A DNA stretch of 64,000 bases from Nitrospira sp. Its GTDB lineage: Bacteria; Nitrospirota; Nitrospiria; Nitrospirales; Nitrospiraceae. Positions 36,984 to 45,142 of the stretch are shown piece after piece. The DNA is taken from the NCBI GenBank assembly GCA_018242665.1, contig JAFEBL010000003.1, positions 1-64,000 on the forward strand, read 5' to 3'. The first letter of the stretch is position 1, and each line of letters starts with the position of its first letter. The notes beneath the pieces were generated by a model. The model was not told where the DNA came from, searched no databases, and saw only the letters and a list, made by a program, of their open reading frames with translations. The position numbers were made by a program, and so were the translations under genes.

Positions 36984-37562
36984 TTACTCAATGGCTTTCA
37001 TGAACCGCGCGGTGATGGCCGGCGGCTCCAAGGCAATCCGTCCGGCATCTTCGACAAACTCGTTCACCTTGACGAGCAACATGCTCGGTCCATCATTCTT
37101 CAACATATCTTTGAATTCGTAGACGAGATCCTCACGGTCCAACACACGTTCGACCGCCACATACCCGGCCGCCTTCGCGACCTTTTCCAGCTGAACAACG
37201 TTGGAGATGGTCGGTTGGTTTCCCGTCGAGCCGTACACTTCGTTGTCGAACACCACATGGACAAAATTTTTCGGCCGCAAGGCGCCCACGGTGGCGAGCG
37301 TGCCCATCCCCATCAGCACATTGCCGTCCCCGTCGAAGACAATCACTTTCTTGGAAGGCTTTGAAAGCGCCACGCCCAAACCAATGGCGGCGGCATTGCC
37401 CATCGAGCCGATCATATAAAAATGCGTCGGCCGATCGGCAAGTTTTTGGGCTTCCCGCGAAGGGAATCCGTTGCAGATGATGACCGGTTGATCCGTCAGC
37501 AATTCGAGCAACGCGGCCATCGCCTGCGCCCGACTCTGCATCGTGCCTTCTTCTGGCCTCAC
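36984..37562 (-). CDS. Phosphonopyruvate decarboxylase, TPP-binding (beta) subunit
   Basis: 192 residues, corresponding to the C-terminal half of single-chain Ppd. The TPP-diphosphate site is VFDGDGNVLMGMGTLATVG, followed by VFDNEVYGSTGNQPT, both very Ppd-like. MGNAAAIGLGVAL precedes it. Its ATG overlaps the alpha-subunit stop (ATGA), so the two should form a complex. The split resembles sulfopyruvate decarboxylase ComDE, but the alpha subunit is Ppd-like in sequence. Confidence 0.85.
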   Translation of the reverse strand: MRPEEGTMQSRAQAMAALLELLTDQPVIICNGFPSREAQKLADRPTHFYMIGSMGNAAAIGLGVALSKPSKKVIVFDGDGNVLMGMGTLATVGALRPKNFVHVVFDNEVYGSTGNQPTISNVVQLEKVAKAAGYVAVERVLDREDLVYEFKDMLKNDGPSMLLVKVNEFVEDAGRIALEPPAITARFMKAIE

Positions 37563-38056
37563 GGCTGCAACCCCTTGATGATGCCCTTCTTGATCAGGAG
37601 GGCCACCGGAATCCGCTGTTTCATGAAGGTCTGGGCCACCCAGCGAAGATCGTCCGCCATGGTCGGTTCCGAGAGGGTCCGATGAGGAATTTTCATCGTG
37701 TCGAGCAACTGCGGCATCGTCTCGCCCATCACCAGATGTTCCGGTGCATCCTTGCCCTCAAAGCCGCGCCAGGATACCAACAGGATACACGGCTGCCGAT
37801 AGATCATATTGAGCGAGAGCAGGGTATTCAACGACGTGCCGAGCCCGGAGTTTTGCATGAGCACGGCAGGAATTTTTCCCGCCATGAAGGCGCCGGCCGC
37901 CATGGCCACCGCTTCATCTTCGCGCACGGCGGGCGTGTACAATTTGCGGGTGAGCAATTCTTCGATGATGCCGCCCAACAGGGAATCAGGCACCCCCGTA
38001 AAGAAATTCACCCCCAGACTTTCAAGCGCCTGCACGAAGACGTCACTGTCGACCAT
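37559..38056 (-). CDS. Phosphonopyruvate decarboxylase, N-terminal (alpha) subunit
   Basis: 165 residues, the PYR domain half. GVNFFTGVPDSLLGGIIEEL and the segment VREDEAVAMAAGAFMAGKIP (with the Glu that activates TPP) followed by VLMQNSGLGTSLNTLLSLN match Ppd enzymes, which turn phosphonopyruvate into phosphonoacetaldehyde. SWRGFEGKDAPEHLVMG also follows the Ppd pattern. AGGAGC precedes ATG 38056. It is the first gene of the 15.6-kb locus. A PEP mutase gene is not found upstream or elsewhere in the window. Confidence 0.86.
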   Translation of the reverse strand: MVDSDVFVQALESLGVNFFTGVPDSLLGGIIEELLTRKLYTPAVREDEAVAMAAGAFMAGKIPAVLMQNSGLGTSLNTLLSLNMIYRQPCILLVSWRGFEGKDAPEHLVMGETMPQLLDTMKIPHRTLSEPTMADDLRWVAQTFMKQRIPVALLIKKGIIKGLQP

Positions 38057-38100
38057 GAACCATGCTCCTGTCGCCCAACTGGCCCCGGCACAAGAGGCGC

Positions 38101-38129
38101 ATTATAGCCAAGGGGTCCCTCATTCACAA
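38101..38129 (-). promoter_or_regulatory. Promoter of the phosphonate/glycan operon
   Basis: Minus strand: TTGTGA at 38129-38124, 17-base spacer, perfect TATAAT at 38106-38101. Transcription would start near 38094, leaving a leader of about 38 bases with AGGAG before the decarboxylase alpha gene. Confidence 0.7.
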
Positions 38130-38199
38130 GAACGCCGCGCACGAGTTGCCGCCACCGGAAGGACCGTGGTAGCGTGCCGACTAGGCCCGTTGAATCGCC

Positions 38200-38742
38200 A
38201 TGCGCAACGTGTTTTCAATATGGTCGCCTCTCTGCCTCATACCGCGTATCGGGTGCGTCATCGCGCTGCTGCTCGTCACAACCGGGCCGGCCTTCGCCAT
38301 CACGATGGCCAACGATCCGCACGGCTATCACGAACTCCGCTGGGGCATGCCTCTCACCGACATCTCGGACCTCATGGTGACGCGTGAGAATATCCACACG
38401 ACCGATTACACATTTCGCGATCGTGCCCCTGCCTATGCCGACATCCCGGTCGATAGTGTGCTGCTGTCCACCGTGGATGCCCAGTTCGCACGGGTCACCA
38501 TTCGCTACAGCGGCGCCCAGGCCCACAAGCAGGTGTTGCAATATCTCGAACGGACCTACGGCGCGATCGAGCGGCTTCCCGGGCAGATGATGCGGGGGCT
38601 GAACCAGCAATACACCTGGCGAGGACCGGACACAGAGATCAGCCTGACATACGAGGCCAACCGGGATCGAGGATTCATTTTCATCGAGAGCCGGAGCCTC
38701 GCTCCCCGCTTTCAAGATCGGATATCGGATACCGCGGAGTAA
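38200..38742 (+). CDS. Exported protein, paralogue 1 of a tandem pair
   Basis: 180 residues, no recognised family. A signal peptide ends about residue 33 (IALLLVTTGPAFA). The mature part starts NDPHGYHELRWGMPLTDISDL and contains FARVTIRYSG, LERTYGAIERLPGQMM and a C-terminal RGFIFIESRSL. These positions match the next gene one for one, so the two arose by duplication. A periplasmic location is likely, with a role in the envelope unknown. Confidence 0.8.
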   Translation: MRNVFSIWSPLCLIPRIGCVIALLLVTTGPAFAITMANDPHGYHELRWGMPLTDISDLMVTRENIHTTDYTFRDRAPAYADIPVDSVLLSTVDAQFARVTIRYSGAQAHKQVLQYLERTYGAIERLPGQMMRGLNQQYTWRGPDTEISLTYEANRDRGFIFIESRSLAPRFQDRISDTAE

Positions 38743-38748
38743 CCGGAT

Positions 38749-39285
38749 ATGCGCACAACAGGCACCCGCCCCCCATTCCGTTGGCTGATGACGAGTATCC
38801 TGGCGCTCGCGGTATGGATGCCCGTCACGTTCGCCCTGGCTGTTCCCATGGAGAATGATCCGAATGGGTTTGAAGGCATTCCTTGGGGAGCCGCCTTTAC
38901 CGAATCGGACCAGTTCGTGAAGGTCGAGGACGCCGGCCGAATCCAGACGTTTGAACTGGCCTCCACGCCCAGAAAGCTAGGCCCGGCGACGGTCGAGTCG
39001 ATGAAGTTCAGCACGGTCGAAGGCAAGTTCGCCCGCGTCATGGTCCGGTATACAGGCAAGGACACCCACGACCGGCTGCTGACATTCCTGCAACAACAAT
39101 TCGGCCCGATCGATCAGACCCCCGGCCAGATGGCCGGCGGCGCGGTGAAATTTTTCAACTGGCAGGGCCCCGATAGCGCCATCATCCTTCGCTACGATCT
39201 TCGCACCAGCCAAGGCGTGATTTTCTTCGAGAGCGAAGCGTTCCGTGTGAAATTGAACGAAGGCAATTTGCCTCCCGTCCCGTAA
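38749..39285 (+). CDS. Exported protein, paralogue 2 of a tandem pair
   Basis: 178 residues. Signal peptide to about residue 30 (ILALAVWMPVTFALA). Then NDPNGFEGIPWGAAFTESDQF, FARVMVRYTG, LQQQFGPIDQTPGQMAGG, FNWQGPDSAIILRYD and GVIFFESEAF, each aligned with its neighbour upstream. Starts 6 bases after the first gene's stop, so they form an operon. The conserved PGQM and GPD-x-x-I motifs define the family; function unknown. Confidence 0.8.
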   Translation: MRTTGTRPPFRWLMTSILALAVWMPVTFALAVPMENDPNGFEGIPWGAAFTESDQFVKVEDAGRIQTFELASTPRKLGPATVESMKFSTVEGKFARVMVRYTGKDTHDRLLTFLQQQFGPIDQTPGQMAGGAVKFFNWQGPDSAIILRYDLRTSQGVIFFESEAFRVKLNEGNLPPVP

Positions 39286-39353
39286 GCGATCTTCTACCAC
39301 TCCCTGTCCTCAACCGGGGCTTCCCGTGCAGTGGGACGGAATGTTCGCGATCC

Positions 39354-39403
39354 TTGTCACACTTCGTGCTTGCATGATACCTTGATCGGTGAGTAACCAC
39401 TCA
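39354..39403 (+). promoter_or_regulatory. Promoter and TetR operator of the efflux operon
   Basis: TTGTCA (39354-39359), 16-base spacer, GATACC (39376-39381). Downstream is a palindrome TGAGT-aacc-ACTCA (39390-39403), followed by a further TCACC. The palindrome lies just after the predicted start of transcription and 9 bases before the regulator's ATG, as expected for autorepression by the TetR protein. Confidence 0.6.
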
Positions 39404-39411
39404 CTCACCGG

Positions 39412-40071
39412 ATGTACGATGCCGTGAAAGCGACGATCGCCAGCCCCCGTCATGCCAGCCAGGATCGCCAGGCCAGCCTGATTTCTTCCGCCGCGAACTT
39501 GTTTGCCGCCAAAGGATTCAAAGGCACCACGACGAAAGAAATCGCCAAGGCCGCCGGCGTGAGCGAAGCTCTGGTGTTCAAGTATTTTCCGACCAAAAGG
39601 GCGCTGTACACTGCCATCCTGGCCGAAAAGGCTCCGCTGAGTGAGCTGCTAAGCGCTGTGGAAGAATTTGCGCGCAAACGCGACGACCATCGGGTCTTCA
39701 CGCTGATTGCCAGCTACCGCATCCGCCCGGGAGCCGACCCCACGATGTTGCGCCTGCTGCTCTTCAGCGCGCTGGAGGGCCATGAGCTGGCGGATATGTT
39801 TTTCGGCAAGCAACACCGGGTGTTTTACGACTACTTAGCCGGCTACATTCAGACCAGGATCGACGAAGGGGCCTTTCGTCCCATCGATCCCCTGTTGGCG
39901 GCGCGCGCCTTCATCGGCATGGTGGTCCACCACCGGCTGCTGCATGAAATTTTCGATGTGCCCTTGCACTGTCCCCATCAAGACATTGTCTCCACCTATG
40001 TGGAACTCTTCTTGAAAGGCCTCAAGCCTTCATCCACCGATAAGAAGCGAGGCCTGACCCGTGTCCGGTAA
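39412..40071 (+). CDS. TetR/AcrR family transcriptional regulator
   Basis: 219 residues. Helix-turn-helix at residues about 20-65: ISSAANLFAAKGFKGTTTKEIAKAAGVSEALVFKYFPTKRALYTAIL in TetR order. The C-terminal ligand domain is AcrR-like, with a final helix ending ELFLKGLKP. It overlaps the adaptor gene by 11 bases and should repress the whole efflux operon from the upstream palindrome. Confidence 0.9.
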   Translation: MYDAVKATIASPRHASQDRQASLISSAANLFAAKGFKGTTTKEIAKAAGVSEALVFKYFPTKRALYTAILAEKAPLSELLSAVEEFARKRDDHRVFTLIASYRIRPGADPTMLRLLLFSALEGHELADMFFGKQHRVFYDYLAGYIQTRIDEGAFRPIDPLLAARAFIGMVVHHRLLHEIFDVPLHCPHQDIVSTYVELFLKGLKPSSTDKKRGLTRVR

Positions 40072-41260
40072 CCCGATTCGACGGCATCCGATCGTCACTC
40101 TGGGCATCATCCTCTTCGTCGCCGTGGCGGCATTGGTTGCGTTCCGCCTCACCAGCGGCGCCAAGACCGACCCGCGCAAGAACCGGATCCTGACCGTGGG
40201 CACCATGACACCCATCAGGCAGGATCTCGACGTGCGGCTGACCTATACCGCCGATTTGATTCCAAACCAGCTCGTGAATATCTTCTCCCGCGTGGACGGC
40301 TACATTGCCAAGATCTATGTGGACAAGGGCGATCTCGTGAAGGCCAATCAGTTGCTGGTCGAGATCGACCATACCGATTACATCCATGCCGTGAATCAAG
40401 CCAAGGCCAATCTCTTGTCGGCGAAAGCGAAGGTCGTCCAGCAGGATGCCGGCGTGCGGAACGCCACCCTGACGCTCGATCGCATGCAAGCGTTGATCAA
40501 AGACCAGTTCGTCTCCCAACAGGATCTGGACACAGCGCTCGTGAACCGCGATGCCGCCGTCGCGTTGCAGGATTCCTTGCGTGCCCAGGTGCAGCAGATG
40601 ACCGTCGCCCTGGCTCAAGCCGAAACCAACCTGGCCTACTCCTACATTCGGGCTCCGTTTGCGGGTTATATCGCCGAACGCAACCTTGACCCCGGCGCCT
40701 ACGTCAGCGGCACGACCGCCAGCACCTCCACCGTTTCGCGCGGCATCTTGAGCGTGCACGACGTGGACACCGTGCGCACGTTGATCGAAGTCGTGGAGAA
40801 GGATGTGCCGCTCGTGCAAATCGGTCAGCGAGCCGACGTGCGGGCCGAAGCCTATCCCACTGAGGTCTTCGAGGGCCGGGTCACGCGCATTGTTCAGGCC
40901 TTGAACCGCGCCACCCGCACCATGACCGTGGAGGTCGATCTGCCGAACAAGGACCATCGCCTCAAAGGCGGCATGTTCGCCCGCGTCGAAGTCCTGGTCG
41001 GAAAACATCCCCAAGCGATTCAGATTCCGCTGGACGCCGTGAGCCGACTGGAAGAATCCCAGTATGTCTATGTGGTCAAGGACGGGAAGGCCCGTCAGGT
41101 GCCGGTTGAGCTGGGCGCGCTCGCCGAGAACCGTGTCGAAGTGCTGAAAGGCCTTGCGGGGGACGAGCAACTCATCGTCTCCGGCAAAGATCTGGTCAGC
41201 GAAGGCGTCCCGGTCCAAGTCCAACCACTGGGCAACGGGAAACGTGAGTCTCACAGCTAA
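40061..41260 (+). CDS. RND efflux periplasmic adaptor (membrane fusion protein)
   Basis: 399 residues. One N-terminal membrane anchor (IVTLGIILFVAVAALVAF), then the lipoyl half-motifs VDGYIAKIYVDKGDLVKANQLLVEID and AYSYIRAPFAGYIAERNLDPGAYV flanking a helical hairpin, and a beta-barrel with LNRATRTMTVEVDLPN and GGMFARVEV. The start is GTG 40061, inside the end of the regulator gene. Works with the RND pump downstream; no TolC-like outer-membrane gene is in the window. Confidence 0.92.
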   Translation: MSGNPIRRHPIVTLGIILFVAVAALVAFRLTSGAKTDPRKNRILTVGTMTPIRQDLDVRLTYTADLIPNQLVNIFSRVDGYIAKIYVDKGDLVKANQLLVEIDHTDYIHAVNQAKANLLSAKAKVVQQDAGVRNATLTLDRMQALIKDQFVSQQDLDTALVNRDAAVALQDSLRAQVQQMTVALAQAETNLAYSYIRAPFAGYIAERNLDPGAYVSGTTASTSTVSRGILSVHDVDTVRTLIEVVEKDVPLVQIGQRADVRAEAYPTEVFEGRVTRIVQALNRATRTMTVEVDLPNKDHRLKGGMFARVEVLVGKHPQAIQIPLDAVSRLEESQYVYVVKDGKARQVPVELGALAENRVEVLKGLAGDEQLIVSGKDLVSEGVPVQVQPLGNGKRESHS

Positions 41261-41299
41261 CGTACAACTGGGGCTCCAGGATTGACAGCATCGTCCTCG

Positions 41300-41333
41300 C
41301 GTTTCACCTCTAACGTTTTACCGTTCACGTCTC
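41300..41333 (+). repeat. GTTTCAC/GTTCACG-type short repeat cluster, copy 1
   Basis: GTTTCACCTC, AACGTTTTACC and GTTCACGTCTC follow one another at about 10-base steps just before the RND permease start. The same cluster occurs at 54540-54572 and, as an inverted pair, at 56470-56566. Confidence 0.45.
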
Positions 41334-41337
41334 CGCT

Positions 41338-44300
41338 ATGTGGCTGACACTCCTCGCGCTCCGCAATCGCATCGGCATCCTGATGTTGTCCCTGGCCATG
41401 GTGATCCTGGGGGCCACGTCGCTCGAACGCCTCCCGGTCGATCTCTTTCCCAACATCCAGGTGCCGGTCGCCTTTGTCGGGGTGATCTATAAAGGCGCAC
41501 CGCCGCTCGATATCGAACAGAGCGTCGTGTACCCCATTGAGAAAGCCGTCAGCTCCGCCTCCAACGTCGAACATGTGGAGTCCTTTGCCAAGCAAGGCAT
41601 CGGCGCGGTGCAGATCTGGTTCAACTGGGGCGCGGACATCAACGTCGGCCAGATGGAGGTGATGCAGCGCATCACCCAGATTTTGAACAGCCTCCCGCCC
41701 GGCATTCTGCAGCCCTTCATCGTCAAGTTCGACGTCTCCAACATTCCCGTCGCGTTCGTGACCGCGTCCGGCGGCGACCTCGACGAACGGGCGCTGTACG
41801 ACCTGGCCTATAACACCATCGCCCCGCAAATCGAACAAATCGCCAACGTCGCCGCCGCCACGGTCGAGGGCGGAAAGATCCGGCAGATCAACATCAATCT
41901 GGACCCGGCGTTGCTGCAGGCGCGCGGCCTCTCCATCCTCGATGTGGTCAAGGCGGTGAAGGCCTCCAACCTGATTCTGCCCTCGGGCGACATCAAGGCG
42001 GGAAACCTCGACTACAACGTCTTCACGAATACCCAGTTCAAGACGGTGGAACCGATCAACGACGTCGTCATCAAGATCGACGCGCGCGGCAATCCCGTGC
42101 GGGTGCGGGATGTCGGTGTGCTGACTGACTCGTCAGACATTCAAACCAACGTCGTCCGCACGGACGGCAAACGGTCGGTCTATCTCCGCGTCAACAAGCA
42201 GCCGGTCGCCAATACAGTGGAAGTGGTCGATGCGTTGCGCAAAGCGATTCCCAAAATGATCGGCATCCCACCCGGTGTGCAACTAGGGATTTCCTTCGAT
42301 CAATCGATCTATATCCGGCAATCGATCAAAAACCTGATCGAGCAGGCGCTGCACGGATCGTTGCTTGCGGCGGCGGTCATCCTCTTGTTCCTGAGAAACC
42401 TCACCAGCACATTAATTATCTCCGTCGCCATCCCGCTCTCGATTCTGGTGACGTTCATCGTGCTGTATTTCACCAATCAGACGCTAAACGTGTTCACGAT
42501 GGGCGGGCTGGCGCTGGGAATCGGTCGTCTGGTGGACGATTCGATCGTTGAACTCGAAAACATCCAACGCCATCTGAATGTCGACCGGAACCGCTGGGAC
42601 GCCATCGTGAACGCCGCACGCGAAGTGGCCATGCCGATCTTCGCGTCCACGGTCACGACCGTCGTCGTCTTCCTGCCGATGTTTTTTATCGTCGGCATCG
42701 CGCGGCTCCTGCTCATTCCGCTGACACTCACAATCGCCATCGCGCTCTTCACCTCGTTCTTCGTCTCGCGGACGGTCACCCCGGCGCTCTGTTATCGCTT
42801 CTTGAAGTCCGAACAGGAAGCGCACCGTTCTCTGCCGGCTTGGTTCGTGCGCATCATGCAGTGGAGCCAACGCCGTTACGAAGCCCTCGACGAAGGGTAT
42901 GAACGCAGCCTGCGATGGGTGCTGGCCCATCGCCGTACGCTATTGGTTGCCGTGGTCGCGCTGTTCGTGAGTTCGCTCGCCTTGTTGCCCTTTATCGGGA
43001 CCGAATTTTTGCCGGTGTCGGATGAAAGCCAGTTCCGTATCGTCTTGCGCGCGCCCGTCGGCCAGCGGGTAGAAAAAACCGTCGATCAGGTCGCTGAGGT
43101 GGAACGGGTGCTGCGGGAAAAGATTCCGCCGGACGAGTTGGAAGCGATCGCCTCCAGCACCGGCGTGCTCGCGCAGGGTCGCTCCTCCTTGTTTAATCCC
43201 AACACGGGACCGCATACCTCGGTCATCTCGGTCTATCTGGCGTCTCCCGACAAGCGGCGGCGCAACCAGGTCGAAATTATGAACGCCGTCCGGCCGTCGA
43301 TAGTCAAACTCTTCCCCGGCGTGGCGATGTTTTTCGATCCGGGCGGTCTGGTCAAACGCGTGACGAGCTTCGGCTCGCAAAAATCCATCGACGTGGAAAT
43401 TTACGGCTACGACTTCGAGAAGGCCCGCACCGTCATCCAGCAGGTGCAGGAGATCATGCACAAGATCCCCGGCATGGCGGACATCGAAGTCAGCCGCGAG
43501 GAGAACTACCCCGAAGTGAACGTGGTGGTGGATCGTGAAAAGGCCGCCCTTCTGGGGATCAGCGAAACGGACGTCGCGAATGCCGTGTTGTTTTCCATGA
43601 ACGGCAACGGTCAGACCGACCCGATCATCTACACCGATCCCCAGAACGGGAACGAGTACTACATCAGCGCCTGGCTCGCCGAAGAACATCGCAAGGATCT
43701 AACAGCCATCGAGCATGTGCTGCTCACGACCAAAAACGGCGAGCCGGTGCTGCTGAAGAATCTAGCCACGCTGAAGCTGAACGCGGGTCCCGTCAAGATC
43801 GAGCGTAAATACTTCCAGCGGGTCGTCCACATCACCGCCAACCCCGTCGGCCGCGATCTCGGCGCGATAGCCCAAGACCTCGAAACGGCCTTTGGCCAGA
43901 TGCAGTTGCCCACAGGATTCAGTATCAGGCTGGCCGGCCAGATCCAGCAACAACGAGAGACGTTCGAAGGCCTCATGTACGCCAGCGCCTTGGCGTTAAT
44001 TCTGGTGTATATGGTGATGGCCGCCCAATTTAAGTCGCTGATCGATCCCTTCATCATCATGTTTTCGGTGCCGATGGGTATTCCCGGCGTGATCGTGATT
44101 CTCTACCTGACGAACACCACGATCTCGACCTCATCGCTGATGGGCATCATCATGATGCTGGGCATCGTCGTCTCGAACGGCGTCCTGCTGGTGGATTACA
44201 CCAACGTGCTGCGACGCCGGGGGCTGAACCTTTCGACCGCCGTCGTCACGGCCTCGCGCACCAGATTGCGACCGATTTTAATGACCTCGCTCGCCACGGT

Positions 44301-44517
44301 GGTGGGCCTCATCCCGATGGCCATCGGGTTAGGAACCGGCAGTGAAACCAACGCGCCGCTGGCACGCGCCGTTGTGGGCGGTCTCACCGTCTCGACCATC
44401 CTGACGCTCTTCCTTGTCCCAACCGTCTATACAATGCTGGAAGAACGGTTTCCGCGTCGAGCGGACGAACTGGGTGAGACCTCGGCAGAAGCTGAGTTGG
44501 CGGGACAACAGGCCTAG
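41338..44517 (+). CDS. RND efflux permease (AcrB/HAE1-type)
   Basis: 1059 residues with 12 membrane helices and two large periplasmic loops. LERLPVDLFPNIQVPV opens it. In TM4 the proton-relay pair is kept (GRLVDDSIVELENIQRHL), and RTRLRPILMTSLATVVGLIPMAIG is in place. In TM10 the Lys equivalent to AcrB Lys940 is Ser (GIVVSNGVLLVDY), so the relay differs from AcrB. The substrate range cannot be read from sequence. The 77-base spacer before it carries GTTTCAC-like repeats. Confidence 0.92.
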   Translation: MWLTLLALRNRIGILMLSLAMVILGATSLERLPVDLFPNIQVPVAFVGVIYKGAPPLDIEQSVVYPIEKAVSSASNVEHVESFAKQGIGAVQIWFNWGADINVGQMEVMQRITQILNSLPPGILQPFIVKFDVSNIPVAFVTASGGDLDERALYDLAYNTIAPQIEQIANVAAATVEGGKIRQININLDPALLQARGLSILDVVKAVKASNLILPSGDIKAGNLDYNVFTNTQFKTVEPINDVVIKIDARGNPVRVRDVGVLTDSSDIQTNVVRTDGKRSVYLRVNKQPVANTVEVVDALRKAIPKMIGIPPGVQLGISFDQSIYIRQSIKNLIEQALHGSLLAAAVILLFLRNLTSTLIISVAIPLSILVTFIVLYFTNQTLNVFTMGGLALGIGRLVDDSIVELENIQRHLNVDRNRWDAIVNAAREVAMPIFASTVTTVVVFLPMFFIVGIARLLLIPLTLTIAIALFTSFFVSRTVTPALCYRFLKSEQEAHRSLPAWFVRIMQWSQRRYEALDEGYERSLRWVLAHRRTLLVAVVALFVSSLALLPFIGTEFLPVSDESQFRIVLRAPVGQRVEKTVDQVAEVERVLREKIPPDELEAIASSTGVLAQGRSSLFNPNTGPHTSVISVYLASPDKRRRNQVEIMNAVRPSIVKLFPGVAMFFDPGGLVKRVTSFGSQKSIDVEIYGYDFEKARTVIQQVQEIMHKIPGMADIEVSREENYPEVNVVVDREKAALLGISETDVANAVLFSMNGNGQTDPIIYTDPQNGNEYYISAWLAEEHRKDLTAIEHVLLTTKNGEPVLLKNLATLKLNAGPVKIERKYFQRVVHITANPVGRDLGAIAQDLETAFGQMQLPTGFSIRLAGQIQQQRETFEGLMYASALALILVYMVMAAQFKSLIDPFIIMFSVPMGIPGVIVILYLTNTTISTSSLMGIIMMLGIVVSNGVLLVDYTNVLRRRGLNLSTAVVTASRTRLRPILMTSLATVVGLIPMAIGLGTGSETNAPLARAVVGGLTVSTILTLFLVPTVYTMLEERFPRRADELGETSAEAELAGQQA

Positions 44518-44594
44518 CAGGATGCGGAAACAGTCCGCTGGCGGCCTTTCTCAACAGCCTGCAAAGAGTCTGTCCGAGTCATCCTTCGTCGCGA

Positions 44595-44716
44595 GGCAAA
44601 CGAGCTGTTGGTAGATGCGAGGCCGCAGGCGAGAAAAAACCGGAGGCGTATTCGCTGCAATACGTTGAGGATTTTTTCGCGCTGAGAACGATGCAGATGC
44701 CGGCAGCTCGTTTGCC
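44595..44716 (+). repeat. Nested palindromic intergenic element, copy 2
   Basis: Outer arms 44595-44618 and 44693-44716 pair; a further pair ATGACTC/GAGTCAT lies outside (44576-44582 with 44730-44736). Middle stem GCGAGAAAAAA/TTTTTTCGC. The core loop stem is GTATT...AATAC, where other copies have GTACCC...GGGTAC, a compensatory change. It lies between the convergent RND permease and SCP2 genes. Confidence 0.8.
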
Positions 44717-44746
44717 GTAGCAGAACGGCATGACTCGGAGAGACTC

Positions 44747-45091
44747 TTACGGACGGAGACTGGGGAAGAGTGAGGCCAACTGCATCGCCAGCCCCATGTC
44801 ACCACTGATGCGAAGGCGACCGGTCATAGCAATCATGGTGCCGCTAACCTGGCCGTTCAAGACACGCAGGCAATCTTCACCTGACATCGCGAGCGTGACA
44901 TTCGGATCCGGATGCGTGCCCTCTGACACCTGGCACACACCATTCCGAATCTGCACGAGATACTGCCCCCCGTCGGCCCCGTTCAAATCGAACTGGTAGA
45001 CGACATCCAGGCCTTCGGCCGCCTCAGGATCCAGCTTGTCGGCGAGCGTGTTGAAGAACGCGCGTACTGTTTTCGGTTGTGAGTGAGTCAT
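44747..45091 (-). CDS. SCP2 sterol-binding-domain protein
   Basis: 114 residues, a single SCP2-like domain. VVYQFDLNGADGGQYLVQI followed by DPNVTLAMSGEDCLRVLNG and a C-terminal GRLRISGDMGLAMQLASLF are the expected pattern of a lipid-binding cavity. Start chosen at ATG 45091 (MTHSQPKTV). Such domains bind fatty-acyl or isoprenoid lipids; the ligand is not known. Confidence 0.85.
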   Translation of the reverse strand: MTHSQPKTVRAFFNTLADKLDPEAAEGLDVVYQFDLNGADGGQYLVQIRNGVCQVSEGTHPDPNVTLAMSGEDCLRVLNGQVSGTMIAMTGRLRISGDMGLAMQLASLFPSLRP

Positions 45092-45142
45092 GCGATGGCG
45101 CCCCGGCAAGAGAACGTCCCCCGCCGGGGCGGACGTACCAGG

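Noticed and set aside
36984-38056. Reading the decarboxylase pair as sulfopyruvate decarboxylase ComDE
   Set aside because: The size split fits, but the motifs FFTGVPDSLL, MQNSGLG and GSTGNQPT and the neighbouring PhnW-like and cytidylyltransferase genes favour phosphonopyruvate. Kept as an alternative in the findings.
40022-41254. 410-codon minus-strand frame opposite the RND adaptor
   Set aside because: Composition (His, Gly, Asp-rich) is typical of the complement of a GC-rich gene; the plus-strand adaptor is certain.
42940-43689. 249-codon minus-strand frame inside the RND permease
   Set aside because: Antisense shadow of a well-conserved membrane protein.
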